64,000 nucleotides of DNA from Bradyrhizobiaceae bacterium PARB1. Its GTDB lineage: Bacteria; Pseudomonadota; Alphaproteobacteria; Rhizobiales; Xanthobacteraceae. A program made the position numbers and the translations under genes. The stretch spans positions 62,001 to 126,000 of the forward strand of contig NKIY01000013.1 in the NCBI GenBank assembly GCA_002256345.1, in the 5' to 3' direction. Positions 36,677-49,698 of the stretch are shown piece by piece (the stretch's first letter is position 1; every line of letters starts with the position of its first letter). The notes under the pieces were generated by a model, which was given only the letters and a program-made list of their open reading frames with translations, ran no database searches and had not been told where the DNA came from.

Positions 36677-38911
36677 TCAAGACTTGAACGGCTCGGTCGT
36701 GGGCAAGCGGAGCAAGCGCAAGGCGTTGACCGTCACCAGAACCGTCGCTCCGGTGTCGGCGAGGATGGCCGGCCATAACCCCGTCAATCCGATGACGGTG
36801 GTGACAAGGAATACGGCCTTTAGCCCAAGCGCGACGGCAATGTTCTGGCGGATGTTGGTCATGGTGCGCTTGGACAGGTCGACCATGGCGGCGACGTCGG
36901 CCACCCGCCCGTGCAGCACAGCGGCGTCGGCCGTTTCCAGTGCGACATCGGTGCCGCCGCCCATGGCGATGCCGACGTCCGCAGCGGCGAGCGCGGGCGC
37001 ATCATTGATGCCGTCGCCGACCTTGGCAACCACGAGGCCTTTCCTCTGAAATTCGCCAACGATCCGCTGCTTGTCCTGCGGTAGAAGTTCCGCTTCGACG
37101 TCGATACCGAGTTGTCTGCCTATTGCGCTGGCAGTGCGCCGGTTGTCGCCGGTGAGCATCACCGTCCGGATCCCAGCGTCCGACAACAGCTTCAACCCCT
37201 TCTTGGCATCCGGACGCGGCTCGTCCCGCATAGCGATGGCTCCCGCGACCTTAGCGTCCATGACGAGGAGGGAAACCGTCTTGCCCTCGTCGTTGAGGGC
37301 CGAAATCCGGGCATTTTGGTCCGCAGTGACGGGAACGAGTTCGGCGACCGCATTCGGCGAGCCAAGAAAGACCTTTATGCCGTCCACCGTCGCTTGGACG
37401 CCTTTGCCCCCTATAGCCGTGGCGTTGGACGTCGGCGGCAGCTTAATCTGCTGCTCGGTCGCTCTGGACAAGATCGCGGTCGCGAGCGGGTGGCTTGATC
37501 CGGATTCGAGGGCAGCCGCGAAACGCAGGACTTCTCCCTCGCCCCGATCGAAGCCGATGACATCAGTCACTTGAGGTTTGCCCGCGGTGAGGGTGCCCGT
37601 CTTGTCGAAACAGGCGATCGTGATCTTGCCGATCTGTTCGAGGACGGCGCCACCCTTCAGTAGCAGTCCGCGGCGGGCGCCGGCCGATAGGCTGGCGGCG
37701 ATTGCCGCGGGCACCGAGATAACCAGGGCGCAGGGACACCCGATCAGCAGGATAGCGAGGCCCTTGTAGATCCAGCCGCTCCAGGCGCCGCCGAACAGGA
37801 GCGGCGGCACGACGGCTATCAAAGCCGCTACCGCCACCACGCCGGGCGTATAATACCGGGAGAAGCGGTCAATGAAACGCTCGGTTGGCGCCTTCGACTC
37901 CTGCGCCTCTTCGACTAGCTTCACCACGCGGGCGATCGTATTGTCCGCCGCAGCGGCCGTCACGCGCACCCTGAGCAGTCCGTCTCCGTTGACAGTGCCG
38001 GCGAACAGGCTCTCATCGCGGCCCTTCCGGACGGGCGTGCTTTCGCCGGTGACCGGCGCTTCGTCGATTGAACTCTCTCCGGACACGATGACGCCGTCCG
38101 CTGGAATCCGGTCGCCGGGACGAACCTGGATCATGGTGCCGACCGTGAGCGTGTCGGCCTCCACCTCGCGGATTTGGCCTTCATCGTCTTCCAACCGGGC
38201 GGTCTTCGGCACCAGCTTCGTCAGGTCCTGGATGCTGGCGCGCGCCTTGCTGGCGGCGACGCCCTCAAGAAGTTCGCCGATCAGGAACAGGAATACTACC
38301 GTTGCCGCCTCCTCCGTCGCCCCGATGAACACCGCGCCGACCGCCGCGATCGTCATCAACATCTCGATCGAAAACGGCGTGCCTGCCATCGCTGCGGAAA
38401 TCGCGCGCTTGCCGATCGGGATCAGGCCAACCATCATTGCCAGTAGAAATGCCCACTGCTCGGTGGCCGGAACGGCTTTTCCGACCGCAAAAGCGACCGC
38501 GAGAGCGGCCCCGGACGCCATGGTCAACTGGCCCTTGCGGGTTCGCCACCAGCTTTGGTCCTTGGCGCCGGGCTCGTGGATGTGGGAATGGCCAGCGTCT
38601 TCTTCTTGGGGCACCGATCCCTTCCCCCCGTGATCATGGCCGACGTGTCTTGAGCTCTTCTCCTCCGGGTCCATGACCGCGTAACCGAGCCCGGCTATCT
38701 GACGTCTCATCGCCTCGGTATTCGGCTGGTCGTGCTTGACGGTGACGGCGCCGCCGGCGACGGAGAAGATCACCTCGGTAACACCGGGCATCCGCCGCAG
38801 CGCGTTTTGGATCTTGATGGCACATGCTGCGCAGTCCATCCCCTCCACCTGCATGCGCGTGGTGATCGTATTTGCCTGCGCCATTGATTTCGCTCCACGG
38901 GGGTCCGACAT
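36677..38911 (-). CDS. zntA: Zn/Cd/Pb-type heavy-metal P1B-ATPase
   Basis: A 744-residue metal-exporting ATPase. It has an N-terminal HMA domain with VEGMDCAACAIKIQ (Cys27/Cys30), a His-rich linker (HVGHDHGGKG, HSHIHEP), the phosphatase loop TGESTPVRKG, membrane metal site GCPCALVISVPAA, phosphorylation site DKTGTLTAGK and hinge GDGINDAPALA. The CPC plus His-rich pattern fits ZntA/CadA (Zn, Cd, Pb) more than Cu ATPases. ATG 38911 overlaps the opgC stop by one base (TGATG), so translation is coupled; the frame open to 39007 is therefore not needed. Confidence 0.93.
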   Translation of the reverse strand: MSDPRGAKSMAQANTITTRMQVEGMDCAACAIKIQNALRRMPGVTEVIFSVAGGAVTVKHDQPNTEAMRRQIAGLGYAVMDPEEKSSRHVGHDHGGKGSVPQEEDAGHSHIHEPGAKDQSWWRTRKGQLTMASGAALAVAFAVGKAVPATEQWAFLLAMMVGLIPIGKRAISAAMAGTPFSIEMLMTIAAVGAVFIGATEEAATVVFLFLIGELLEGVAASKARASIQDLTKLVPKTARLEDDEGQIREVEADTLTVGTMIQVRPGDRIPADGVIVSGESSIDEAPVTGESTPVRKGRDESLFAGTVNGDGLLRVRVTAAAADNTIARVVKLVEEAQESKAPTERFIDRFSRYYTPGVVAVAALIAVVPPLLFGGAWSGWIYKGLAILLIGCPCALVISVPAAIAASLSAGARRGLLLKGGAVLEQIGKITIACFDKTGTLTAGKPQVTDVIGFDRGEGEVLRFAAALESGSSHPLATAILSRATEQQIKLPPTSNATAIGGKGVQATVDGIKVFLGSPNAVAELVPVTADQNARISALNDEGKTVSLLVMDAKVAGAIAMRDEPRPDAKKGLKLLSDAGIRTVMLTGDNRRTASAIGRQLGIDVEAELLPQDKQRIVGEFQRKGLVVAKVGDGINDAPALAAADVGIAMGGGTDVALETADAAVLHGRVADVAAMVDLSKRTMTNIRQNIAVALGLKAVFLVTTVIGLTGLWPAILADTGATVLVTVNALRLLRLPTTEPFKS

Positions 38912-40065
38912 CAAACGACCCTCAATCTGTTCGGCGTCGATGTCGACTGAAGATTCCTGGTCCATGTCCGGTAGTAGGCTACGGCCGTCATCAAGCCGAT
39001 CCCGCACAGGCTGACGAGCGTTTGGAAGGCTATCGAGTCCGAAACAAGTTCGATGAGGAAGCAGCCGACGAACGAGAGGAATATTCCGACGCAGAATACT
39101 TCAAGGGAGCGCTCGCCGCAGATCGTCGCTGGACGCAGGAAGGGTAGTTTCAAGACCGTAGCGCTTCGCGGCACCAATCTCGCAACGACCAGCGCGAGCG
39201 CGAGGAAATGCAGGATCCGATACGGCGCCAGATTCGTCTTGTCGTTCGGGAGCAAGACGTCTGCGATCGGTGCCGGCATCGCCTCCGAAAAGCCGAAACG
39301 CGCAGCAAGCGTAACGACGAGACTGAACAAGAGGAAGAGCACCGCCGACCATACGGCCAGGCGGGATGCAATCAGCCGCCGCACCAGACCCGTCCGGTCG
39401 AGCGAGATCCAGGCGCCGATCATGAAAAGAAACTGCCAGGCGAATGGATTGAAGTACCAAGTGCCGTCGGGATAGCTGGACAAGTTCCAACCGAAGGTCC
39501 GGGCCGCCACGTAGATTGCAAAGGAGGCCGCCAGCGCCAAGCCAGGCGACTGCATCAAAGGCCAGAGGAAAAGCGGAAAAGTGGCCATCAGCGCGATATA
39601 GAGCGGCAGGACGTCGAGATTGAGCGGCTTGAACTCCAGCAGCAACCCATGCTTCAGGAATTCGATCGGATCGGCGATCAAGTGCCGAATATTATATTCG
39701 TCGAGAAGTTGGGCGTGACCGTAGCTCTGGGCGACGTAGCCGACCGCGGCGACGTAGACGACGAACAGAAGAATGTGCGCCACGTATAGCTTCCAAGCCC
39801 GAGCCAGAATGCCTACCGCGGCCGGTACGAAGCCCCTGGCTACCATCGTCCGCGAGTAGACGAGCGCGACGGTGTAGCCGGAGATGAACACGAAGAGATC
39901 GGCTGCGTCGCTGAAACCGTAGTTCTTCATCGTCAGCCAAGCGACGGCATTGTTGGGAATGTGGTCGACGAAGATCGCCCAGTTGGCTGCGCCTCGAAAC
40001 AGGTCGAGGCGTAGGTCACGCGCCGTAGGCCCGCTGTCTGATTGATTGCCGACGCGGTCCGTCAT
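38911..40065 (-). CDS. opgC: OpgC-family membrane acyltransferase
   Basis: A 384-residue protein with about 10 membrane helices, beginning MTDRVGNQSDSGPTARDLRL. It carries the OpgC pattern DLFRGAANWAIFVDHIPNN, FVFISGYTVALVY and LARAWKLYVAHILLFV. OpgC adds succinyl groups to osmoregulated periplasmic glucans. Its one-base overlap with zntA and place in a metal operon are unusual; charged glucans may bind cations in the periplasm (inference). The upstream frame to 40122 overlaps a tandem repeat and is not used. Confidence 0.9.
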   Translation of the reverse strand: MTDRVGNQSDSGPTARDLRLDLFRGAANWAIFVDHIPNNAVAWLTMKNYGFSDAADLFVFISGYTVALVYSRTMVARGFVPAAVGILARAWKLYVAHILLFVVYVAAVGYVAQSYGHAQLLDEYNIRHLIADPIEFLKHGLLLEFKPLNLDVLPLYIALMATFPLFLWPLMQSPGLALAASFAIYVAARTFGWNLSSYPDGTWYFNPFAWQFLFMIGAWISLDRTGLVRRLIASRLAVWSAVLFLLFSLVVTLAARFGFSEAMPAPIADVLLPNDKTNLAPYRILHFLALALVVARLVPRSATVLKLPFLRPATICGERSLEVFCVGIFLSFVGCFLIELVSDSIAFQTLVSLCGIGLMTAVAYYRTWTRNLQSTSTPNRLRVV

Positions 40066-40089
40066 TCTAACATTCCGTCTAACATTCCG
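40066..40089 (-). repeat. Perfect 12-base tandem duplication before opgC
   Basis: Two exact adjacent copies of CGGAATGTTAGA (minus strand) directly abut the opgC start codon. Likely a slippage product; it sets the distance between any upstream ribosome site and the start. Confidence 0.85.
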
Positions 40090-40146
40090 TTCGCCTCGGT
40101 GTGTCAAGCGCCGCCGAACCATCTACGGCGGACGCGTCGCTACTTC

Positions 40147-40274
40147 TTACACTTTTGCTTGGACGGCCTTACCCTCGGCGGTCTTGATCGCGAGCGTCAC
40201 CGTCGCCCCCGGAGCAATTGCGTCTTGGCCTCACCTTGCAAGGAGTTGTCGCCTGAGGCGACGAACGTTACCGT
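40147..40274 (-). pseudogene. C-terminal remnant of a paralogue of the small czc-operon protein
   Basis: Read leftward, TVTFVASGDNSLQGEAKT, a frameshift, then AIAPGATVTLAIKTAEGKAV and QAKV to a stop. This aligns with the C-terminus of the protein at 40751-41122 (TVTLAPQGENSLKGDAKA..IPAGATITLTIKTAEGKS). The fragment starts exactly after the stop of the hypothetical gene at 40275, so only the last ~43 residues remain, already frameshifted. Confidence 0.8.
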
Positions 40275-40640
40275 TCAAGTCTTGCCCTCCAGTCGAAGCC
40301 GCTTGTAGAGCGCCTCGACAGCCTCGCAAAAATCGAGCGCCTCGTTTCGCGCGCAGTGATCCTCAAGGAACCGCAATTGAGTGACCAGGTCGAAGGTCGC
40401 CGGATTGAGGTCGAGGCCTTCGTCCACGCCCGGCGGCCTGCTCAATATAATTCCGCTCATGAAGCCTTGTGCCCACGCTAGATAATCCCTCCGCACCATG
40501 GGACTCAACGCGACGTCGCCGTTGAACTGCTTGCAGGTCGCGGCGCCCAGGCCGACGATCCTAGCAGTTCGTCCCTCTGCCCTCAGGTCCGCCGTGGAGG
40601 ACGTCATCAAGGTAATTACGGACAACATGAAGTACAGCAT
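40275..40640 (-). CDS. Exported hypothetical protein, possibly Rap1a/Tai-like
   Basis: A 121-residue protein from ATG 40640: signal-like MLYFMLSVITLMTSSTADL, then TCKQFNGDVALSPMVRRDYL, WAQGFMSGIILSRPPG and HCARNEALDFCEAVEALY. Three mature Cys and the YLAWAQGFMSG pattern recall small secreted Rap1a/Tai-type proteins, but this is uncertain. It lies between two related small-protein copies in the czc operon. Confidence 0.65.
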   Translation of the reverse strand: MLYFMLSVITLMTSSTADLRAEGRTARIVGLGAATCKQFNGDVALSPMVRRDYLAWAQGFMSGIILSRPPGVDEGLDLNPATFDLVTQLRFLEDHCARNEALDFCEAVEALYKRLRLEGKT

Positions 40641-40750
40641 CGGACGTCGAACCTTCCGATCGACACCACAGGCTGCGACAGTCGCGTGGCGGCCGTCGCA
40701 GCCTGATGTTTCCTGTGCGCTCCACATCGGAACCGTAGCCATCGTCCGCT

Positions 40751-44678
<3,928 letters not shown>

Positions 44679-44686
<8 letters not shown>

Positions 44687-45632
44687 TGTCACCAGATCCT
44701 TTCCCCAGTTCTGCTTTGATGATGAAACTGTTCTTTGCAGCATAGATCTCGCCGTCCAGCACGCCGAAAGTGACCTCAACTAGCTGCGGATCCCGCTCAC
44801 CAATCTCGATGTCGCGCGCTTCGAACTTTTCGCCATTTCGGACGAAAACGACCGTGCGGTTTTCCCAGGTCTGCAGTGCAGAGGCCTTCACGGCAACGCT
44901 CACGGTTTTTTCGGACAACGTCAGCCGCCCGGTGACGAAGAGACCTGGCCGGAGCCGTTGCTCGTTATTCGGAACGACGGCCCTGGCAAGCGCGCTCTGA
45001 GTGTCGCTGCTGCCGACGGGCGACAGATACGAAATTTTGGAGTTGATGGGCGGCCCGCCATCTGCCGGATCGATCAGAACCTGATCGCCGATTCCGACGC
45101 GTTTGAGGTCGCGCCGATAGACGGAGAAATCGACCCATACGGTTGAGAGATCCGCAATCACAAACGCCGGCTTTTGCTCCGAGGCGTATTCGCCGAGTGT
45201 CGTCTGACGATCGATCACAGTCCCCGCGAGCGACGCCTTCAATTCGTATTGGGTCAGGCTCTGATTGCTTTCGATAAGCGCCAAGACATCGCCTTTTTGA
45301 ACTCGATCACCGATGCGCTTACGCACGTCCCTAACAATTCCGGGAAATCGGGGTGTGACCTGGACCAGCGATTCCTGGTTCGGTTGGACCATTCCGTTGA
45401 GTAAGAGGCTGTCTCGCAGCACGCCCGCCGAAGCTTTCGCGAGCTCGATCCCTGCGGTTTCGATCTTGGCGTCGCTCAACGTAACGCTGTCGGCGTGCTC
45501 ATCCTTTTCGGCCTTTTCCGCCTTGTCGGCTGGATTCGTTTTCGTGGCCCCCGGGGTAAGCATCCGATAGCCGCTGTAGGCAAGGGCCAAAGCAACCAGA
45601 ATGAACATTGAATAGCGAACGAATGCCTTCAT
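44679..45632 (-). CDS. czcB: CzcB-type RND periplasmic adaptor
   Basis: A 317-residue membrane-fusion protein with an N-terminal anchor (RYSMFILVALALAYSGYRML). Next come an acidic linker (KAEKAEKDEHAD), the lipoyl-like domain with RIGDRVQKGDVLALIESN, a barrel VWVDFSVYRRDLKRVGIGDQ and a distal domain. It links CzcA to CzcC. It lacks the heavy-metal-binding N-terminal domain seen in the CusB of this window. The start overlaps the czcC stop by one base (TAATG). Confidence 0.93.
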
Positions 45633-46906
45633 TATCTTGAACTCTCGCGGGTGAGCGAAAAAGGATTACCGACGAGCCCTTCGATGGTGGCCACGGCGAT
45701 ATGGAAATTCTGCAGCGCTTCCTGCTCGCGCAGTAGCGCCTGCAACAGCGAACCGCGAACGTCGAGCAGTTCCAGCAGAGTGAAGCGGCCCTGTGAGTAG
45801 CCGCTGAGGATGGTCTCGGCCGCGCTGCGGGCGTTGGGAATGACCGACGACCGCAGCAGCTTGAGTTCAGCCAAAGCACCGGTCAGGGCGTCGTAAGCCC
45901 GGCCGGCGATGCTGAGCAGGACGAGCTTGTTGATCGCCCGCTCCGCACCCGTCTTCGCCAGCGTCTCCTGTGCCGCAATGATGTTGCCGGTATTCTGGTC
46001 GAAGACCGGAAGCGGGATCGAAACGCCCAGACGAACCGCATTGTCGTTGGTTTCTTGGTAATGCTTCCAGCCCGCCGAAATCCGGGGGTCGGGAATGGCC
46101 TTAAGCCGCGCGATAAGTAGCTCGGCGTTGCGTTGCGCCGTGACGGCGGTCCAGCGCGCCAACTGCGGATTGGCGTCGATTGCCTGCAGTACGGCCTTGA
46201 ACGGCGGGGGCTGACCGGTGGTGGCCAAGCGCCCCACAGCTTTACCAAACCTCGGACTCGCATCACCCATCAAAATTGCGAGATCGCGGCGCGCCGTTGC
46301 CAACAGTGTCTTGCTGCGTTCGCGTTCAACGCGGAAAAGGTCGGCTGCCACTTGCGCGCGCAAAGTCTCTGCTGGCGAGGACGCCCCCTCCTGAACTCGT
46401 TTTTGCAACAATGGAATAAGGGGGTCAAAACTTGCAACCTGCTCGTCGAATATCTCGATGCGCCGCTGCGCGCTGACGATTGTAATGAAGGCGATCGCGG
46501 TCTCGGATAGGACTTCCAACCGCGTCGCCCGCCGCTGCCAGACGGCAGTACCAATCCCGGCCTCGCCGGCCGCAATGCGTGCTTCCCGCTTGCCACCCAG
46601 TTCGACAAGTTGGCTAAGCTGCAGATTGGTCTCGGCTGACCGCAGGCCTTTGTAGGGACCGGAGCCAAGCGCGTTGTCCAGTTCGAACGAAGCCTCCGGA
46701 TTGGGTAGCGCCCCGGCCTGAATGCGGAGACCGCCGGCAATACCGATATCGCGTTCCGCTGCCGTAAGGCGCGGGTTGGCCGCCAAAGCTCGCTGCAGGG
46801 CCTGCGGCAGAGAAATAGTGCGAGACGCGCCATCTGCGGCGAAAGATGGACATGAATAGGCGAGCAACGCACAAAAAATGCGTGCACCAAGACGGAAGCT
46901 GGACAT
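45632..46906 (-). CDS. czcC: CzcC-type TolC-family outer membrane factor
   Basis: A 424-residue outer membrane protein from ATG 46906 with a signal peptide (MSSFRLGARIFCALLAYSCP). It contains the OEP repeats: ALAANPRLTAAERDIGIAGG, LELSQ-like QLVELGGKREARIAAGE, and the second repeat with GVSIPLPVFDQNTGNI and AETILSGYSQGRFTLLELLD. It forms the outer channel of the Czc pump. The frame is open to a TTG at 46954, which I reject. Confidence 0.92.
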   Translation of the reverse strand: MSSFRLGARIFCALLAYSCPSFAADGASRTISLPQALQRALAANPRLTAAERDIGIAGGLRIQAGALPNPEASFELDNALGSGPYKGLRSAETNLQLSQLVELGGKREARIAAGEAGIGTAVWQRRATRLEVLSETAIAFITIVSAQRRIEIFDEQVASFDPLIPLLQKRVQEGASSPAETLRAQVAADLFRVERERSKTLLATARRDLAILMGDASPRFGKAVGRLATTGQPPPFKAVLQAIDANPQLARWTAVTAQRNAELLIARLKAIPDPRISAGWKHYQETNDNAVRLGVSIPLPVFDQNTGNIIAAQETLAKTGAERAINKLVLLSIAGRAYDALTGALAELKLLRSSVIPNARSAAETILSGYSQGRFTLLELLDVRGSLLQALLREQEALQNFHIAVATIEGLVGNPFSLTRESSR

Positions 46907-46959
46907 ATGGAGGACCTGAAAGCGAAACGAATGCGCGGACGAACCGCACGGCAAACAGT

Positions 46960-47322
46960 TCAGGTCAAGGTCTTAGGGGGCGGCGAATCGAGCAGGCGTG
47001 TTTCCCAGATTCTTATCGTGTCGATCGAGAAGGACAAACCGGTCAGTGCACTAGTCGGTACGGAAACCTGAATCGCGACGGGAATGACAATCGCCGCACA
47101 ACTGTAGCAATGGTCAACAACCGTCGGCGCCTTCTTTGATCCACCATCAACGTCCGGTCCAGTGCTTACGTCAAACAACGAGCCGACGACGAGCACTTCC
47201 CCAGCGCACGAAATCTCCCCCGCGAACCCACCCCACAAATATGCGACAGCAAAAAACGCCACAAGCAACCGGCGACAAGCCAGTGCTAGGGAGTTTCCGC
47301 GGTAGCTGGTTCTTAGCATCAT
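46960..47322 (-). CDS. CzcI-like small exported protein leading the czc operon
   Basis: About 120 residues (MMLRTSYRGNSLALACRRLL). An export segment (LLVAFFAVAYLWGGFAGEISC) is followed by CAGEVLVVGSLFD, VDHCYSCAAIVIPVA, and a tail ending LLDSPPPKTLT. Position upstream of czcC and the Pro-rich terminus resemble CzcI regulators or periplasmic proteins of Czc systems. Identity is tentative. ATG may be 47322 or 47319. Confidence 0.6.
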   Translation of the reverse strand: MMLRTSYRGNSLALACRRLLVAFFAVAYLWGGFAGEISCAGEVLVVGSLFDVSTGPDVDGGSKKAPTVVDHCYSCAAIVIPVAIQVSVPTSALTGLSFSIDTIRIWETRLLDSPPPKTLT

Positions 47323-47599
47323 AGGGCGAGCACTATCAAACTTCGGGATACAACACCAGCATGATTTGTTCCGAAAACATCGAGTCCTGCGGTCGCTCAA
47401 GGCATTTGTCTTTGGCTTTGCGGAACCGCAGGGTTTTGTGCGTCGAATAGTTTTTGTTGTCGTCGCGAATAACCCAATGTCATTTCAGGCCGTGTCCGGC
47501 CCCTCGGCTACTTGTGAGGCTTTCGACCAGGATTTTAATAAGTAACCCGTCATCCGTCTCATGCCGGCATGCTGACGAGAATTGGGCGGAAGAAAACGT

Positions 47600-48373
47600 T
47601 CAGCCGCGACGTGCGCGGACTATGGCAATCCGGCCGACGATCTCGGAAAAAGTCTCCACGCGACGCACGCCGATAAAGCCCGCCTGCTTGATCAAGTTCA
47701 ACCAGGTGCCATCGTGATGGGACTTTGCGGTGCCAGCGCCGAACAAGTAGCCGGTGCCGCGAAGCGCGTGGATCTCTAATGGCTGCTGTGGCTGGTCGAA
47801 ATCGGCAAGGTGCAGCGTGCCGCCGTGCCGCAATACTCGTTGCATTTCTTTGAGGAGGGCGAGCTTCTCGTTCTGCATTAAAGGATGCAGCGCGAGCGCG
47901 CAAATCACTTTGTCGAATGACGCCGCGTGGCACTCGATGCAGCACTGGCTACCGTTCAAAAGCTCGAGATTGGTCAAGGGTTCGTGGGCGAATCCCGCCG
48001 GATGCACAGCCGAGACGTGTACAGCGGGGTACTGACGCGCAAGCGACACACAGATGCTGCAACCCTCGGCGCTCACCTCCAGAATTCGCTGGCCTGAACG
48101 TGGCGCAGCTTCTTGTATCAGGGGCTCGGCCCAGCCTCCCCCCTTGCGTATCGTCAACCGGTAACCCCATCCAAATGCAAACGTGAAAAAACGGAAACGC
48201 GCGGAATTCACTAATGATGAAAGGCGAGAGAACGGCATGTCAGGATTACCGTCCATGTGTGCGTGTGCATCATCCCGATCATGGTGAGCACCTAGGGCCA
48301 CTCCGCCGGGTCTGATCTTTATTAGCGCAAAGGCTGAAACGGACAAAATCAGCATTACGGACGCCACAAACAA
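47600..48373 (-). CDS. Class I SAM-dependent methyltransferase with N-terminal membrane segment
   Basis: A 257-residue protein with a hydrophobic N-terminus (VASVMLILSVSAFALIKIRP), then a Rossmann methyltransferase: RILEVSAEGCSICVSLARQY (motif I, atypical GCS), VICALALHPLMQNEKLALLK and RVLRHGGTLHLADFDQP. It may modify a small metabolite or lipid. The start is unclear: a strong AAAGGAG-ATG at 48395 runs only six codons before a stop in another frame, leaving TTG 48373 or ATG 48355. Confidence 0.78.
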   Translation of the reverse strand: MFVASVMLILSVSAFALIKIRPGGVALGAHHDRDDAHAHMDGNPDMPFSRLSSLVNSARFRFFTFAFGWGYRLTIRKGGGWAEPLIQEAAPRSGQRILEVSAEGCSICVSLARQYPAVHVSAVHPAGFAHEPLTNLELLNGSQCCIECHAASFDKVICALALHPLMQNEKLALLKEMQRVLRHGGTLHLADFDQPQQPLEIHALRGTGYLFGAGTAKSHHDGTWLNLIKQAGFIGVRRVETFSEIVGRIAIVRARRG

Positions 48374-48395
48374 CTTAAGTTACATTTTTGCGCAT

Positions 48396-48769
48396 CTCAA
48401 ACTCCTTTCTGTTTGAGCTGGCAAAGTAAGCCTAACGCCGGCCAGATTTTTACAGCTGCAATACAACCTTCCGATGTTTGCGTCTTGCACAATGGCTAGT
48501 TTATGGTGCCGCCGAGGGACTGCTAAGCGTCCAGACGGGCGGGTCGCAAGCCCGCTGCCTCAACTTGGACGTAACATCCTCATGCAGCGTTGCGACGCTC
48601 CCGCGACTGATTTGCACCAACGTTATCGGCTCAGCAATCGAAGCAATATCACGCAAACACTTGTAAGGGATGACGACCCCTTTCAGAACTGAGAGGACCC
48701 TCACCGCGAACACTGAAGATTTTGGACGGATGAGGCGGTGATAAGTGCGACGACGAGAATTCGGGCTAA
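48396..48769. other. 370-base gap, no supported gene
   Basis: Lies between the methyltransferase and the multicopper oxidase pseudogene. Weak frames on the minus strand (VFAVRVLSVLKGVVIPYK and on) have no recognised family. Possibly further debris of the oxidase gene. Confidence 0.35.
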
Positions 48770-49325
48770 CGTCCGCTTTTCTTGATCCAACTTCCATCCG
48801 TTCCCGTCACCTCGAACGCGTAGCTGTGCTTGTGAATGGGACGGTTTGTCATGTACAAATTGCCCATGCTCACGCGGACCCGGTCGCCCTTTGCCGCGAC
48901 GAGCGGGCCGATTCCTGAGAAGGCGCGTGAGTTCCAGACTCATAGGTTCAATTCGGTTACCGTCGCGACATTCGGATGTAAGCGCCCGGGCCTCCAACTC
49001 TAGCCATGCCGGACGGCAGGATCATGCCATGCCAGTGGACCGTCTTGTGCTCAGGCAACTTGTTGGTGGCGAAATGTGCACTTTGTCGCTCTCAACCGCT
49101 TTGATTTTGGGCCCAGTGACTGTCCATTGTAGCCCCAAAGCCTTGCCGTCATGCCCGGCGCGATTTCGCGTTCGACGAGCCATTGAGCGTAACGACGGGG
49201 TTGTATCTACGCCGGTCGTGGGGACGACAGGCGCCTGCGTGCCCGCTTGCGTCATTGTCGCTACTTCCGGAACACGAGCAGCATTCAAACGGCCGCTCAC
49301 CAATGACGCGCCAACAAACAACACC
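48770..49325 (-). pseudogene. Multicopper oxidase (CopA/CueO-like) pseudogene with internal deletion
   Basis: Leftward, three frames give the start of domain 1: VEREIAPGMTARLWGYNGQS, then GPKIKAVESDKVHI, then FATNKLPEHKTVHWHGMILP with the HWHG copper ligands. At about 49003 the sequence jumps to domain 3: GIGPLVAAKGDRVRVSMGNL, YMTNRPIHKHSYAFEVTGTD, GSWIKKSGR, and then ends. At least two frameshifts plus loss of the middle (domain 2, most ligands) and the HCH C-terminus. It was once a periplasmic Cu(I) or metal oxidase. Confidence 0.8.
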
Positions 49326-49418
49326 TGAGGTGCCGAATTTCTCTAGGCGTTATCGCCCGATTATTCGGTTTCATCGGCCGACTCTTTAAATGTAGGTGGA
49401 GATCGTCGTCTTCGAAGG

Positions 49419-49628
49419 CTATCTGCGAATTCGGGCGTCGTATCTCGCGATGGAGGCGCAACAAACCCTTGGCTTCAATGTTCCGCTCCTGTTTGTTAAC
49501 CTTGCAACGGTACGGGGGATCTTGCCCTCGCACTTCCATCTGGACGATCGCGGAGCGATTCCCAGACCCTTAACGATGACGGCCACATCGACTTGAATGG
49601 TGCCGTTTTGAAACTCGATCATCGTCAT
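49419..49628 (-). pseudogene. Possible remnant of a small DUF6522-like protein
   Basis: Leftward frame MTMIEFQNGTIQVDVAVIVK GLGIAP resembles the N-terminus of small DUF6522 proteins that sit in metal and respiratory clusters. After GLGIAP the reading becomes unlike the family and another frame fits better, so it appears frameshifted. Identification is weak. Confidence 0.28.
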
Positions 49629-49698
49629 CGTTGAGACCATCCATTGCGGCAGCAAGACGTTCCAGAAACAGCCACGTTCTAGTCTGAGTAGCCGTATC

